A DNA stretch of 64,000 nt, taken from Blastomyces gilchristii SLH14081. Lineage: Eukaryota; Ascomycota; Eurotiomycetes; Onygenales; Ajellomycetaceae. Where the stretch lies: NCBI RefSeq assembly GCF_000003855.2, contig NW_003101679.1:4053393-4117392 (forward strand), given 5' to 3'. The notes under the pieces are model-generated. The model was not told the DNA's origin, made no database searches, and was given only the letters and a program-made list of their open reading frames with translations. The position numbers and the translations under genes are program-made. This document shows positions 10,825-24,820 of this stretch, in pieces (position 1 is the first letter of the stretch; the number at the start of each line of letters is the position of its first letter).

Positions 10825-12979
10825 CTAGAAAAATGTTCATTGTCTTCTTATTAGAAATGATTATTCATACATCATCTTCTCATTAGAAACAATTATTTAT
10901 CAAGAGATATCTGAACATGTAACAATATATAAGAAAGAGAAATAATCAGTTAAAGCAGACACTGAGTTCTCAGATAGAAGCTTGCTTATCAGTCACTCTG
11001 ATTCTGTAACAAGATCTTATAAAGAGAGTAAGATCTTATAAGAGAATATCAGCAAAAGATCTGAGAGTTCTGACACTCAGATATATGAGATATTTATATA
11101 ATTACACATTCAACAATCAATAATCATGTCTAATGATAATATGAGAGAACTCTTGAATATAAGTATAGAAGTAATATCACAGTGACTCTGAGTAATGTTG
11201 AAATTACAACAGTAATAAATAGCTGATATACATATAACTCAATAACATTAATATGAAGAGATTTAACAATTATTATAATAAGAAACTCAGACAATTTTAA
11301 TATCTACAGAATTGAATATAAAAGTGCTGAAAGAATACTTAGATACTTCTATATATTTCAATGCTTTTAATCTCACTCTCTACTCATTATAAAGAATGAA
11401 AATGCTTATGAAACTGAGTATAGATGAAGATATCATCAGTTCACTAATTAATCAAGATTAATATATCAATGAATGATTGAAGAATTATATGAAATAGAAG
11501 TTTTATTCATGAATAAAAGTATGTAAATCAGTGTTACAAACATCTGATAATATTATTAAATATCTTGATATTCTATTCTGAGACACTGTTATATAACAGA
11601 AAGTATTAGATTAATTATAGAGTATTTAACAGAGAAATACTTCTCTTATAATATTCATTTCTGACTTCAATACTAAAATTCTAGAAGTAGAAGATTAATC
11701 TTGAAAGAATTGAATAAAGATTAGTATACTTAAGAAGATATTAACTTTTAAACTCTTACAGACTCTTATAAGTGTAGATAAAGATCAGACTTATAAAGAC
11801 TTTTACACACAGCTTCAGACATTGAATGATTATCTTATTAAGCTCAAGAGTATACAGAACAGTGATAGAAGATATTATATCTCAGTGATTTATACATCTG
11901 TACTGAAGAATAATAATAATACAGATATTATAAATTGAGTAAACTTAAATATCTATATATAAGTAAGAGTCTTTACTATCTGAACAGGCTTCTGAGTTTC
12001 TGATATCACTCTTAAAGAAGTCACTGATTAATATTAATAAGAAGTGTGTATTAACTGTAACTGATCAGAGTATATTACTTTCAACTACTGATTAATCTAT
12101 ATATCTTCTTAATCAAGAGAAAGATCAGTGTTTTCTTATTTAAAAGATGAATCAGTGTCTGTCTGTATCAATCATATTACAGTGAAGAAAGATTTAGAAG
12201 ATAACTATAAGAATACTCTAATAAAACAGAGAAAAGATTAGCTTCTATTTAAATTTATAAACAGAAGCTTGAAAAGATCAGATAATAATAATTTAAAGAG
12301 AAAATGATAATGAATACAATTCTTGTATCTACTGTAATTAATAATATATATAATATAAAAGTTATGATAGACAGCAGTCTATGTTACTATACAATAATAA
12401 AATCTTCAGTTATAAGATGTTATAATCTTCAGTGTATCTCTTTATTAAAATCCTGACTTCTTGCAGAATTTAATGATTCAAAGAATGTTTATATCTGTTA
12501 TATAATAAAACTAAATATAGATATGAGAGAATATTAACATGAAGATATCTATATATATAAAGTTGATAATTTTAATTATAATCTTATATTAGAACTTATC
12601 TAACTATCTGAATAAGATATTTTACTGAATACTTGAAACAGAAGCTTGATATTCTCTAATGATGACAGAATTTATGAAGATGATATTTATAAGACTATGA
12701 ATCTTATACAGATCTCTGTCAACACTTATAAAATACTCTGAAAAAGAAGTCATTATTAAAATCACTGATAAGATTATTAATAAGTTTATTAATAGCAGAA
12801 TTATATATCAATCTATTTCATCAGTCTGATTAATATTAAAAAGATTCTAGAAAAGTTATTCTGTATTATAATAACAGATTCTCATACAAAACTCTCTTAA
12901 TAATATCATGAATATCTAGATATCTTTTAATAAGATAATATTATAAACATATTCTTCTTACAAGATTCTGAACTGAATC
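10825..12979 (+). pseudogene. E2 Gag-side coding remnant
   Basis: Extremely AT-rich and CpG-free, with stops in all frames. Position between the 5' LTR and the E4 insertion implies gag and the N-terminal part of pol; a possible Cys-rich zinc-knuckle remnant occurs around 12,040-12,060. No intact domain can be read. Confidence 0.55.
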
Positions 12980-13237
12980 TGTAAGAAATCCCGCTCCTCG
13001 CGGATTCTTTACCTCTATTTCTATCTCTCATGTAATTAATAGGGCTAGCAGCCCTTGACTACACACAACTATATAGACTGAAGTTTGTGAATACTATTCA
13101 CAACTCAGCTTGAATGCTATTATACATTTAATCTCTACATTTTATCTTTCTATCATGAATACTTCTAGTAGTTAACAGTATATATTATATCAAGCTGTAA
13201 ATATCTGAATAATCACCTGTGAGCACTTATTCTTACA
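12980..13237 (+). repeat. E4 5' LTR
   Basis: 258 bp. The first ~90 bp keep CpG/CpC sites (CCCGCTCCTCGCGG, GGGCTAGCAGCCC) that are mutated in the 3' LTR. The last ~60 bp are mutated where the 3' LTR is not. Confidence 0.92.
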
Positions 13238-13269
13238 TTTCAAGCTCAGTCAGTCAGCAACTGCCTGTT

Positions 13270-16200
13270 ATGACTGAAAGAACTAGAAACTTGTATACTT
13301 TAATTTCTGTGAACTCTACTGCAGACACTCAGAAGCAGTCACTCAAATCATGAATAACTTCTGTAAAAGAAGTCTTAGAGAACTTATTAATCACTCACAG
13401 AACATCATTCTCTGCATCTGTAACAGAGAAACTCTCTGAACTCATAAATGAATCAATCTCAGTGAAGAACATTCTTGAGCATCTTTCACAGAATCAAGCT
13501 ATTTTTCTATAAGAAATACTTACTGTCTGTAAACACTCTTGAACTAAGTCTCTAGACATAATCTTCAGAGACATCTGTGAATTAAAAAGAAACTTTCTTA
13601 AGCTGTGACTACTTAAGATCATCTATTAAATCACAATCTATAAAAGCTTTTATGAGTTTGTATTTGAAATTGATTCACAAGCCTGACTATGTGATATGAA
13701 AGATGAAGAAGCTGTCATCTATGTAATAACAGGTCTCTATTACATTGAAGTCAAGAACTGGCTGAATTATCTAGAGAATGATTATAAGAGATTCTAATAA
13801 TTTATTCTCAAGATCTATCTAGAGAATAAGTTAAGAGACTCTGTAAGCTGAACAGAGAACATCTGAGCTGTAATCATCAATATTAGAAAAAGAGATGAGA
13901 AATCTAACAAAGACTACTTACAGCACTTCATGAAATTATGATATAAATTAAGATCTGTGAAAACAGGGCTCTGAAACAAGATCTGAATGATGATATTTAT
14001 AAAGAGACTGAATAAAGACATGTAGAACAAGCTTATTAAGTAAGACTCTAAGTTCTTAACTCTGAAGAAACTGATGACTCTCATTCACTATTTACAGATC
14101 ACTGTAAGAGTCACAGATCTGTGAAGAGTGAATCACTGACTGACTCTGTGAGAATCAGAATAACAGAGAACAGGTTTATCAGAAAAAGATGATAAGATAT
14201 AGAGAGATTTACATCTGACTACTGAGTAGAGAAAGAGAGTCTTACAAGCTTCTGTGAACAGAGTATATAACAGAGAGATTAAGAAAAAGAGACTCTGCTT
14301 CATCTGTTCTAAATCAGAACATCTCTGTATAAACTGTCTAAACAAACTAAAATAGAAATTTAAGAAGTTATAGACAGAGTCAGCAACAGTCTTCTTAAGA
14401 GTCTTGAAGCTGACACCTGAATCTGTTGCTTCTCTGATGAAAATACTTACTTATGAAAAGAGATCATGTCACAGTACTACTGTCTTACAAGTATGAAAAG
14501 TATTAATAAACTCAGGATCTCAGGTCACTGTGATGTCTCTAAAGCTCATGAAGTGAATGAGCTGAAAGATGAAGACTGGAAATCTGCTCTTATAACAAGC
14601 AGAATGTGAGAACTCAGACCTGAGAACTGAGAGACTTATAAGAGTTATTTTTGAATTACAAGATCTCTCTGAAATCTGAAGAAGATTTGTAGAAACTGTG
14701 ATTATCACAGACATCACAGATGACATGTACTTAAGACTTACATAATTTCAAAGATATAATCTGTACATAGCTGTCTGTGAGTCAGGTTTATACTTCTGAT
14801 CAGTGTTGACAGACTCACTTATAAAGATAGAATCAGTTAATGCTGTAGAGTTAATTAGAGAAGACAAGCTCATCTATATAATGACTTTGCAAGTGTCTGA
14901 GAATCTCACAGTCATGAAAACTGAGCTTCAGATATCAGAGAAATACTGAGATCTTACAGAGATATTCAGCTCAGTAAAGACAGCTGAGCTTCTTTCTCAC
15001 TGTAAGAAGAATCTGATAATAGATTTGATAGAAGAGCAGAAATCCTTCTAAGAATTAATCTATAAACTCTCTCATTATAAGACAGAGATCTTGCAGATCT
15101 ATGTAGAGAAGAATCTGAAGAATGACTTTATCTGATCTTTACAGGCCTCTGCAGAAGTCTCTGTGATATTTATGAAGAAGAAGAATGAAGATCTCAGATT
15201 ATATGTAGATTACTATGATCTGAACTTCAAGATAATAAAGAGCTGCTATTTTCTGTCTCTGATTAAGAATGTGATTAACTGTCTTATAAAAGCTGTCATA
15301 TTCATACAACTGAATATGATCAATGTATATACATAACTATGAATATAATCTGAGAATGAATAAAAGACTGTCTTTAGAACTGCACTGAGATTGTTTAAAT
15401 ATCTAGTAATGTCTTTTAATCTGATTAATATCTCTGTAGCATTTCAGTCTTTTATTAATAAAACACTTTATATATATCTGAATGTCTTTGTAATAATATA
15501 TCTGAATAATGTAATGATGTACTTTACAAAGAAGAAAGAACACACTGAGCATGTATGAAGTGTGTTAAAGACCTTAGATAAAACAGAACTATATATTAAG
15601 CTTATAAAGTATAACTTCAGTGCTTATTAGATTAATTTCCTAGAATATATAATTACTGTAAATAATATTCAGATGAAATCTTTGTAAGTTAAGACTATTC
15701 TATCATGATCAGAGCTAACTAGTATTCATGAGATTCAGATCTTTCTGAGCTTTATGAATTTCTATAGATGATTTATCTTTATATTTATAAGAATCTTCTT
15801 GACCCTTATAGACATGCTGAAGAATGAAAATAAGAAGAAGTCATCTTATAAATAGAGAATAGAAAGATTGTTAAGAAGAGAGAACTGTGAGAACTTTCTT
15901 ATCTCAGAAGCTTGCAAAGTCTTTATAAGATTAAAACAGATATTTATGAATATAGTAATACTGTTTCACTTTGATCTCTTGCTTTTAATCAGATTGAAGA
16001 CAGATGTCTTCTTCTTTATAATTTCAGAAATAGTCTTATAACTACAGTTAAATAAGAACTGAGTTTCAGTGACCTTTTTCTCATAGAAGATGTAACTTAT
16101 GAAGATTAATTATAATATTTATAATCAGAAGCTTCTTATAATAGTGAAATTCTTTCATTATTAATATCACTACTTTGAGAACCTTGTAACAGTGATTACT

Positions 16201-18130
16201 GTTAGAACTGATTATAATAGCTTATAATAGTTTACTTCAATTAAGAAACTCTTGTAATGACAGATTTACTAAGCTCAGAGACTGAGTGAGTTCTGATTCA
16301 AGATAGAATATATCAAGAAAACTAAGAACTCAGCAGACAGACTCTCTTACAGGCCAGACTATATTAAGAAGATCAGAATGACAGATACAGAGAGACTAGA
16401 GAAGACAGAAAAGCTTCACAGAATACTCAGACTAAGTGTTATAAAGAGATTGACTGAAGAGTCTCTCAATTCTCTATAAGAGAAGAGAAGAGAGAGAGAA
16501 AAGAAGCCTGTACAACTACTCTCTATAACACTGAGAGTTAACACTCTGAAGATCTCTGTGAGAATTCTTGAAGAGAGTATCTATAATCTGAAGAATTTGT
16601 GAGCTTTGAGAAGTACTGTAGAAGATCTGATATAAGAAGAAACAGAGTATAAGTCTTTATAAGATCTTCTATTCAGATTATCTGAACTGCAACTGAAGAA
16701 TGAATATACTCAGTATATTTAGAAACTGCTTACAGCAGAGATTAATCCTGCAGAAATAAAGAATTAAAGAGACTTAAATAATCTCTTGTAAAGAGAGAGC
16801 TGAATTTATATGCTTATAAATGAGTTTCTATGTATAGAACTTATTAAAAGGCATTATAACTCTTCTCTAATGAGTCATTTTATAGATACTAGAACTCATG
16901 AGTTGCTTATAAGAAAATACTTCTGACTGAAGATGCAAGAACTTATAAAGAAGATAGTGAATTCTTATACTATTTATCAGAGTTTGTGAGTAGTGTAGTT
17001 CAGATTATATAGAGAACTTACTTCTCTACTCATCTTATAGAAACCTTAAGAACAGCTAGAAATAAATACTCTTATAAGTCTCTCTGAAAGTAAGAATATA
17101 TATAATGCCTGTTTTAACAGTGTGCTGATAATAGTGAATTACTTTATCAAGATAACACACTTTATACTCATCTGCAAGAACTTGAAGTCAAAGAATTTGA
17201 CTTATATCTTCATTCATGATATAATCTAATTGCATGAATTATCTGCAAACATTGTCTCAGATAGAGAATTAATCTTTATAGAAGAGTTCTAATCTGATCT
17301 GATAACTATACTAAAGATCTCATAAGATCTAAGCACAGCTTTTTATTAATAGATAGATAATTAGACAGAATATCTGATAAGTATATTGAAATAGTATCTG
17401 TAGTACTTTATCAATTACAATCAGAATAACTGAGTGTATTAATTATCACTCATAGAGTTTGTATACAACAACTCAAAGCATGTCAGTATAGATAAAATCC
17501 TCTTTGAGATGCTCACTGAGACTTATTCATGAATGATCTTGATGAATCTGTAAGAGTATACTATAGAGTGTGATGATGTCTGTAGACAGGCTGAGAGAAT
17601 TCAGAAGATCTGAAAGAAAGCTTATAAATTCTTGAGAAAGACTCAAGAGTATTAGAAGAGATACTATGACTTTAAATATATTATAAAGAGTTTCAAGAAA
17701 GATGATAGAGTCTGACTAAGTCTAGAAAATATTATTATATAGAGATCTAGTAAGAAGCTGAACCTCTTACAGACAGAGTCTTATAAGATTATGAAGAAAG
17801 TTAGCTCACAGTTCTATAGATTAAAACTGTTATCTAAGTTACAGATATACAATATTTTTCATGTCTCTTTACTCTGTAAATATAAGAAATTCTTAGAAGA
17901 GAATTCTGTGACTCATCACTCTATTCATGAAGTACTAGAGAGTGAAAGAGAATATCAGATCAAAGAAATTATTAACTCAGAGAAGTGAGATTATGAGCTC
18001 TGATTTAAGATTCAGTGATAAGAATATTCTAATAAGATAAATAAGTTCACTTGAGAACTATTCAGACAGATAAGATATCTGCAGAAGCTGAGACATGACT
18101 TTCATACTGTGAATTCTGATAAGTCAGAAT
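13270..18130 (+). pseudogene. E4 gag-pol, hypermutated
   Basis: Readable despite dozens of stops. A CCHC zinc knuckle (C-x2-C-x4-H-x4-C) is intact at 14296-14337. The protease active site reads N-S-G instead of D-S-G near 14510. The reverse transcriptase runs from about 15090 to 16080 with catalytic box YLNN at 15499-15510 (family YLDD). RNase H text with FKIEYI and NSADRLS is near 16300. Integrase C terminus and chromodomain run to about 18130, including an open stretch at 17791-17988 (65 aa) that matches the integrase tail. Changes from the family consensus are mostly Pro to Ser/Leu, Gly to Glu/Arg and Asp to Asn, as expected from C-to-T and G-to-A mutation. Confidence 0.88.
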
Positions 18131-19970
18131 AATATAATCTTTATTAAGAATCTGATTGTGACAAAGATATTAACACTATCATTTATAAACTCTAGTTTAT
18201 AAGATGATAAGTTTCTACTGAGATGAACAGTCTGCAGCATATATAAGAGAAGAAGAAATCATATTCTCATTAAAGCTAAAAAACAGAAAATAAACAGAGC
18301 TGCAAACACAATTTAGAGACTAATAAAGAAAAAATAAAGAAAATTCACACTCATACTCTTAATATCTGTAACACTCAATCTTCTCATAACTACTAATTTT
18401 CTTCTTCAAAGAAGCAGAGAGTATTATACTCACAGTACAGATAATTGTTATATTTGATGTGAAAACTGTCAGAAATGTACAGACTTCAGAGAAGTCAGAC
18501 ATCAGAGTATATACAGTTACAGCAGAGTCTTGAGAGCTGATCATCTGCATATGTAATCAGATATCTCTTATGAAGCTGTGTTCACTTTCTCAGTTATGCT
18601 GAAGTATTCAGCTCAGAAATAATTAAGACACAGAGAAAGAGCTCATCTGCTCAGATTAACTCTTATCATGAATTCATGACATTTACATTGTCTTGATTAC
18701 TCAGATTTTATAAGTACTCAGAGACTTATCTCTCATTGACAATGAAATTGCAGAAGTGCACTGTGGTGTGAGAACTATTAATAGAAAACCTAGACATATT
18801 CACATATACCTGGTCAGAGATTGTGCAGGTAGAGAGAGAGTGATTATAGGCCTATGAGACTGCAGAAGACACTGATAACACTGAGAGCTTTATAAGAACT
18901 GTCAGCTAGAGTCTGTAAGAAATTACTTGTAAGAAGACTTATAGCAAAGAGAGAAACTACACTGCTTGAAGTCAGAGACTGATCTGAGAGAGAGATAAGA
19001 TGAGCTGCTGATCTGAAGATCAGATGCAGTGACAGAGCTGAAGAGAATAAAGACACAGTTATGAGTGACAGCATCCCTGCTTCACCAGCTGATAAAAAGT
19101 AATCAGAGAAGTCATGAGAACACTCATAAGAAGCTCAGCAGCAGTCAGATATTGTTTATAAAGATATTGAAATTGAAAAAATTTTTTATTCTTGAGAAGT
19201 TCTTGAATTAATACACAGATATTATCAGGAACACTCTCTCTCTATCATCTGAATAAAAACACTTTACAGATGAATGAGAATACTCACAGTTTATAAGAAT
19301 AAGAGCTGTTATAGAAAAAGAGAAAAGAAGATGAGATTCTATAGACAGATCTGAAATATTTATACTACTTTAAAGAGGTTTACTTACACTATAAGTGATT
19401 CTGTGAAACAGTCAGATCACTCTAGTAAATAAGAGTGATTATGAATCACAGGCCTGAATCTTTCTATATAACTATAAAGAGTGATTGCAGACTGTAGACA
19501 TCTTAATTCTACAATTCTACAGAGTTAATGAAAGAATGAAAAATTCCTTACAATTCTACAGTGTCAAAGAACAATGATTCACAAGAATAAGTGAAAGATT
19601 AACTTATAAATATTTCTCTTTGATGAGAATAATCTGATAGAGAGTGATTCATCTGTGAGATAAATCTGTATAATGATCACACAAGAATCTTGTGATAATA
19701 ATTAAGAGTTAACTGAAACTCTTCTATATGAAAGATGCAAGATGAATCTGTATGATAGTCAGAGAAGAATCTGTAAACTATAAAGAATCTCACAGAATAA
19801 GAAACTGAGTGACAGACTCTTTTCTCTTTATAATAACAAGAGATTTTTCCTCACTGAGATTTTTTATAGATATAAAGAATTTTTAGTGAGTATCACTGCA
19901 GTGCTGAGCTGATTCTATGAAGTCACTCAGTGAAAGACTTCACAGATGAAGCCTTAGAGAGAAGAGAATA
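18131..19970. other. E4 post-pol region
   Basis: 1.84 kb between the end of the chromodomain remnant and the 3' LTR. It has slightly higher GC around 18,840-19,140. No domain is recognised; the minus-strand open frames at 18359-18550 and 18844-19074 look like by-products of TC/GA-rich sequence. Confidence 0.5.
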
Positions 19971-20228
19971 TGTAAGAAATCTCACTTCTTGTAAATTCTT
20001 TACCTCTATTTCTATCTCTCATGTAATTAATAGAGCTAGTGACTCTTGACTACACACAACTATATAGACTGAAGTTCATGAATACTATTCATAACTCAGC
20101 TTAAATGCTATTATACATTTAATCTCTACATTTTATCTTTCTATCATGAATACTTCTAGTAGTTAACAGTACATATCACGCCAAGCTGCAAATACCTGAA
20201 TAATCGCCTGTGAGTACTTATTCTTACA
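19971..20228 (+). repeat. E4 3' LTR
   Basis: 258 bp partner of 12980-13237. Its inner (left) end is mutated; its outer (right) end around 20,180-20,215 keeps CACGCCAAGC and AATCGCC, which are mutated in the 5' LTR. Confidence 0.92.
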
Positions 20229-20233
20229 GAATC

Positions 20234-23205
20234 ACAGTATTAAGTTAGAGAAAAAGAATGATAAAAACTCTGAATTATTATAAAACTCTCTTTATAATAT
20301 GTTCTGAGATGAACTTCTTCTTCTTCAAAAGACACTCAATGATCTGTTAAATAAAGAATTTATATATATTAGTAACTCTTCTATCACAGTCTCTATTCTC
20401 TTTGCAAAGAAATCAGATGAAGAACTCTGATTCTGTGTGAATTATTGAGAATTGAATAGATTAATAAAGAAAGACTGTTATTCTTTATCTCTTATTAATA
20501 AAACTCTAACTCATATTGAACAAGCTCAATAATTTATAAAGTTAGATATTATTATCATATTTTATAAGATCTGTATTACTGAAGAAGATGAGTAACTTAC
20601 AGCATTTTAAACATGATATAATCTCTTTGAATAAGTAGTCACACTCTTTGAACTGATCAATATTCTCAGTATATTTCAGAAGTATATCAACTGAGCACTC
20701 TGAGACTTTCTTAATGAATTTACATCTGCTTATCTAGATAATATTCTCATCTTCACTGATGAATTCAGAAAGAAATATCAAGAGCATATACAAAGAGTAC
20801 TACAATGACTATAAGAAACAGAACTATCAATTGATATTGACAAGTGTGATTTCAAAGTCAAGAGTACTAAATACTTAGATTTCATTATAGAAGCTGATAA
20901 GAGAATTCAAATGAATTCTGAGAAGGTCTCTACTATTCTTGAATGAAAAATCTCATACACTGTGAAAGATGTATAAAGCTTCATCAGATTTACTAACTTT
21001 TATCAGTGATTTATATAAAACTTCTCAGATATTATAAGATCACTTACAGAACTCACTAAGAAAGATGCAGTATTTCAATAATCAGCAGACATTAAAGCTG
21101 CATTTATACAGATGAAGAAGATATTCATTAATATCTCTCTACTGATAATATTCAATTCTGATTATAAGACAGTTGTTGAAGCTGATTTCTCTGACTATAT
21201 AACAGAGAGAGTAATATTGTAATATAATAATAAAGATATTCTACAATTATATATCTTTATATCTAAGAAACTGAGTTCTGCTGAATGCAATTATGAGATC
21301 TATGATAAGAAACTTCTTACAATTATATACTGTTTAGAAGAATGAGACTCTGAACTTCAAAGTATCTTCAAATTTAAAATAGTTACAGATTATAAAAATC
21401 TCAAATACTTTATAATTATCTATAAACTCACTGAATGATAGATGCAATAATCTGAGTTCTTAAGCTACTTTTATTTTATAATACACTATCATTCTGGCAG
21501 TCAGAACTTAATAGCAGATGTTCTCTTATAATAAGAGCAAGATATGCTATCTGATGTAATAGATACTTACTGAATGAATCAAGAGCACTGACTCTTAAAT
21601 TCAAAGATACTAGTTAATCAAGATGAAACAACTTATGACACTATATACACTTCTTCAATTAGAATATTCTCTCTTCAAACTGATACTGATACTGACACTG
21701 ATATCTCAACTTCTCTCAAACCTACACTGAATAAATTATGACATATAACAGCTCAAACTGATGAACTTCTTCAAGCACTCACTGAAGCAGTATATTAAGA
21801 AGCACTCTGATTTTCTTCAGAACTATATATAAGAACTGACATCTCAGAATGCTCAATTAATGATAATAATACTCTACAGTTCTGTAAGTGATGTTAAGTT
21901 CTCTACTTCAAACTCTTATACACTCAGATAATGCAAGAGATGCATGATTCATATATAACTGATTATTCAGGTCATGAACAACTATATTAAATGATCTCTC
22001 AGAAGTTCTACTGATCTGAGATATTAAATAGTATCAGATGTTTTATCTGAAACTATAATCATTATTTCTTCATTATCTTGTAAAAGAACTGTAGAAAAGA
22101 TCTGCTGAAACTGCTTAATATCTCTGATAGAATCTGATAAGATGTGATAATTAACTTTACTATTAATCTCTCTAAGAGTAAGAACTGTAGAAATGTTCTG
22201 ATCATTATGAACTGATTGAGTAAGAGTGTTATATTGAAACTCTGTGATAAGATGAATACTGAATAAGTCACTGAAGCTTTTCTAAGAAGCCTGTTCTATT
22301 AAATGCATGAATTGCTGAGATCTATAGTATTGAATCAGAGCTGTTAATTTATAAGCACTCTCTGAACAAGAATCTGTCAAGTTCTCAAGATTATACACTA
22401 TCTATTAACTGTCTATCATCTCAAGACTGATAATGTATCAGAACAGATAATTCAGACTGTAAAGAACTATCTCTGTAAGTTCTGTAATCACTTATAAGAT
22501 GATTGACATGATCTGCTTCTACATGCAGAGATCACTATCAATGAACAAGATACTGTTTCAACAGGTGTAAGCCTGTTCTTTCTTACACATAGTTATTACA
22601 TGAAGATGTTGAATCTTCTAGAGATTACACAGTTCACACTGAACCTCTGCAGTCTGATTCAGATCATTAATAATATAGTAATGAAACTCTGAGATGTCTG
22701 TGATTGAGCAGAGGTCTTCATGATAACTGTAAAATAAGATTAAGAGAATCAAATCAATGTTCACTGAGACTCTGCTGAATAATATAAGATAGAAGATCTA
22801 GTATGATTAAATCTTAAGAATATATAAATCACATGTTCATCTCATACACTAGATAACTGTCATGTTAAGTATAAAGTGATAGAAGTTCTAGATAGTCACA
22901 ACTACTGTCTTAACATATCATCAGAAATTCATGATATCTTTTATACAAGCTTACTTCACTACATTATCACTGACCTGTTTCCTTCTCAACTAACTTTCAA
23001 CTGACAATCACCAGAGATCATAGAAGAAGATAATGAGCTTGAGTGAGAGATTAAAGATATTCTCAATGAGAGATCACACAGTCACAGTTGATAATATCTT
23101 ATGAAATGAGTTGACTATGATTAATCAATCTGAACTCTGAGTTCTGCATTATTCAAAACAGCAGTTCTTGACTGATGAGAACTGCTTCTGAAAAGAGAAG
23201 ACTAA
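20234..23205 (+). pseudogene. E2 pol remnant: reverse transcriptase to integrase
   Basis: Plus-strand Gypsy polymerase. RT text (FAKKSDEELRFCVNY, then AYLDNILIF) has the catalytic box YLDN at 20731-20742 instead of YLDD. RNase H text with [12 protein letters not shown] occurs near 21,270. Integrase core and C-terminal text follow, with DNVSEQ near 22,430. Many in-frame stops are present. The frame runs up to the start of the E2 3' LTR at 23206. Confidence 0.85.
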
Positions 23206-23443
23206 TGTAATAGACTGTATCTAATCAATCATATAGACTATTCTGTACACTCTATAGATTTCTACTATCTCATTTCTGATCACTGATTCTCAGCTGTCAT
23301 GAACATGTATGTTTCAATCACTGATTCTCAGCTACTATAAACACGTGTATATTCTTTCACTCTGAAGCATCACTGTGTACATCACTACATACATGTATAA
23401 ATATTCACTTCAATTGCTGATTCTCGCACTTTCTCTTTCTTTT
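23206..23443 (+). repeat. E2 3' LTR, left part
   Basis: First 238 bp of the 314-bp LTR, heavily mutated at its left (inner) end. It is interrupted by E3 at target CTTTT (23439-23443) and continues at 31275. Confidence 0.9.
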
Positions 23444-23987
23444 TATAATGTGGCGGAACCGAAGCGGTGGCTAGTCAGTGGTGTCATGTAGAAGTAGTTA
23501 TTTGAAAAGTCATATAAGTGAGCTTAACTATCTTGCTTGAATAGCAAGCTCATAGACTACAGAGTTATTGCAGAGATATCACAGATATAATACTTAGTAT
23601 ACTAAGAATATTGTATGAGACATGCAGTAACTCTCATATATATTTCAGTCAGAGAAAAAATAAATCACTGACTTCTTTTATAAGAAGTCAGCATCTAGCT
23701 ATTCTATATAGACAATGAGCAGATATCTTCTCTCATTTCATGAGTGAGAATAGCTGAAGTAATACCTCAGTGATGTCTTACTGTCAAGAAAAAGTAATCT
23801 GCTAATCTTGTATAGAAGTGAGATTCTCATATTCATTAATTAAATCTTTCTATAATATATCTGAAAAATGTTATAGAGTAGTTAAAAACTAGTTCAGATA
23901 ATCTGCAGAATGAATGAAATTATTCATATGAAAGCAATGAGCTGTGTGAAACTGTAACAGAGTCTTGATATAATCAGAAGTATGATA
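23444..23987 (-). repeat. E3 3' LTR (left copy)
   Basis: 544 bp. The outer first ~45 bp keep GTGGCGGAACCGAAGCGG, which reads ATAACAGAACTGAAGTAG in the right copy. The inner end is strongly mutated. Confidence 0.9.
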
Positions 23988-24439
23988 ATACTCTTCTCTT
24001 TAAAAGTATAGTCTCTATATTCTTAAGATTTATCAGATTAGAAATTATCTTTATTATATAGCAATAATTATCAACTGATTGACAGTACATGTACTGTATA
24101 TAATACAAAGAAATAGATGAGTTTTTCTGCTAACTGTGTAGATCTTTCTTTACTCATCTTCATTCAAATTAAATACATGATAAGTGAGTTCCTTATATAT
24201 CAATTTAAGATGAGAAAAATATAGTTAATAAGTGACTTACAGATCTCTTATCATATTCTATTCTATATATGAAATTCTCTGCAAAAGTGATGTATTTTAG
24301 AGATAAAGTTAACAGTAGTGACAGGATTTTTTTGAAAAGATTCTTTCTCTCTATGAAATATTTTTCTTTTCTCTTTCTCAAATTGCAATAGTAAGTGTAT
24401 GAGAGTATTATTCTTGAAGAATAATAAAGAACTTATTCT

Positions 24440-24820
24440 GATGTTTTCTAGTGAATAAACATCTTTGTGATGTGGCTGCAGTCTTCATGATTACTAAGAA
24501 AGCCAGGTTAAAGACAGAGACAGCAGTGTCAATGAGTCACAGAAGCACTGCTTTCATTATCATATCTTCTTCTTCTTCTGTATCTCTTACAGCCATGGTG
24601 AAAGTTGCTGTGCCTTGCAGTGAGATATCATCTCTTCTGCCAGCTGATGTGTCTGTATCTGATCTGTTCTCTGCCCCTTCTGCCGCCATTGCAACGCTGT
24701 TCCCTTCCTCAGTCAATACAGTGATGTATGACCCTGTGTGATCATTCAGAGAGAAATCTGGGAAGAGCTTGATTTCAGAAACTGTGACTCTGAGAAGCTC
24801 AATCTGTAGTTTCTCTTTCA
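24440..24820 (-). other. GC-retaining island in the E3 post-pol region, with a 94-aa open frame
   Basis: Unlike the surrounding E3 sequence, this stretch keeps CC, GG and CG dinucleotides (for example GCCCCTTCTGCCGCCATTGC near 24,674). The minus-strand frame 24537-24821 (94 aa) is rich in Glu/Asp/Thr, contains no recognised domain, and lies between the integrase end and the 3' LTR. It may be a segment unique to this copy and therefore spared from repeat-directed mutation. Confidence 0.45.

Larger units (their letters stand above)
12980..20228 (+). mobile_element. E4: Ty3/Gypsy LTR retrotransposon inserted in E2
   Basis: 7,249 bp with 258-bp LTRs at 12980-13237 and 19971-20228 (TGTAAGAAAT...TTCTTACA) and perfect 5-bp duplications GAATC at 12975-12979 and 20229-20233. 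Plus-strand domain order is Gag with zinc knuckle, protease, reverse transcriptase, RNase H, integrase, chromodomain. This marks it as a chromovirus-type Gypsy element. It interrupts the Gag/Pol region of E2. Confidence 0.93.
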
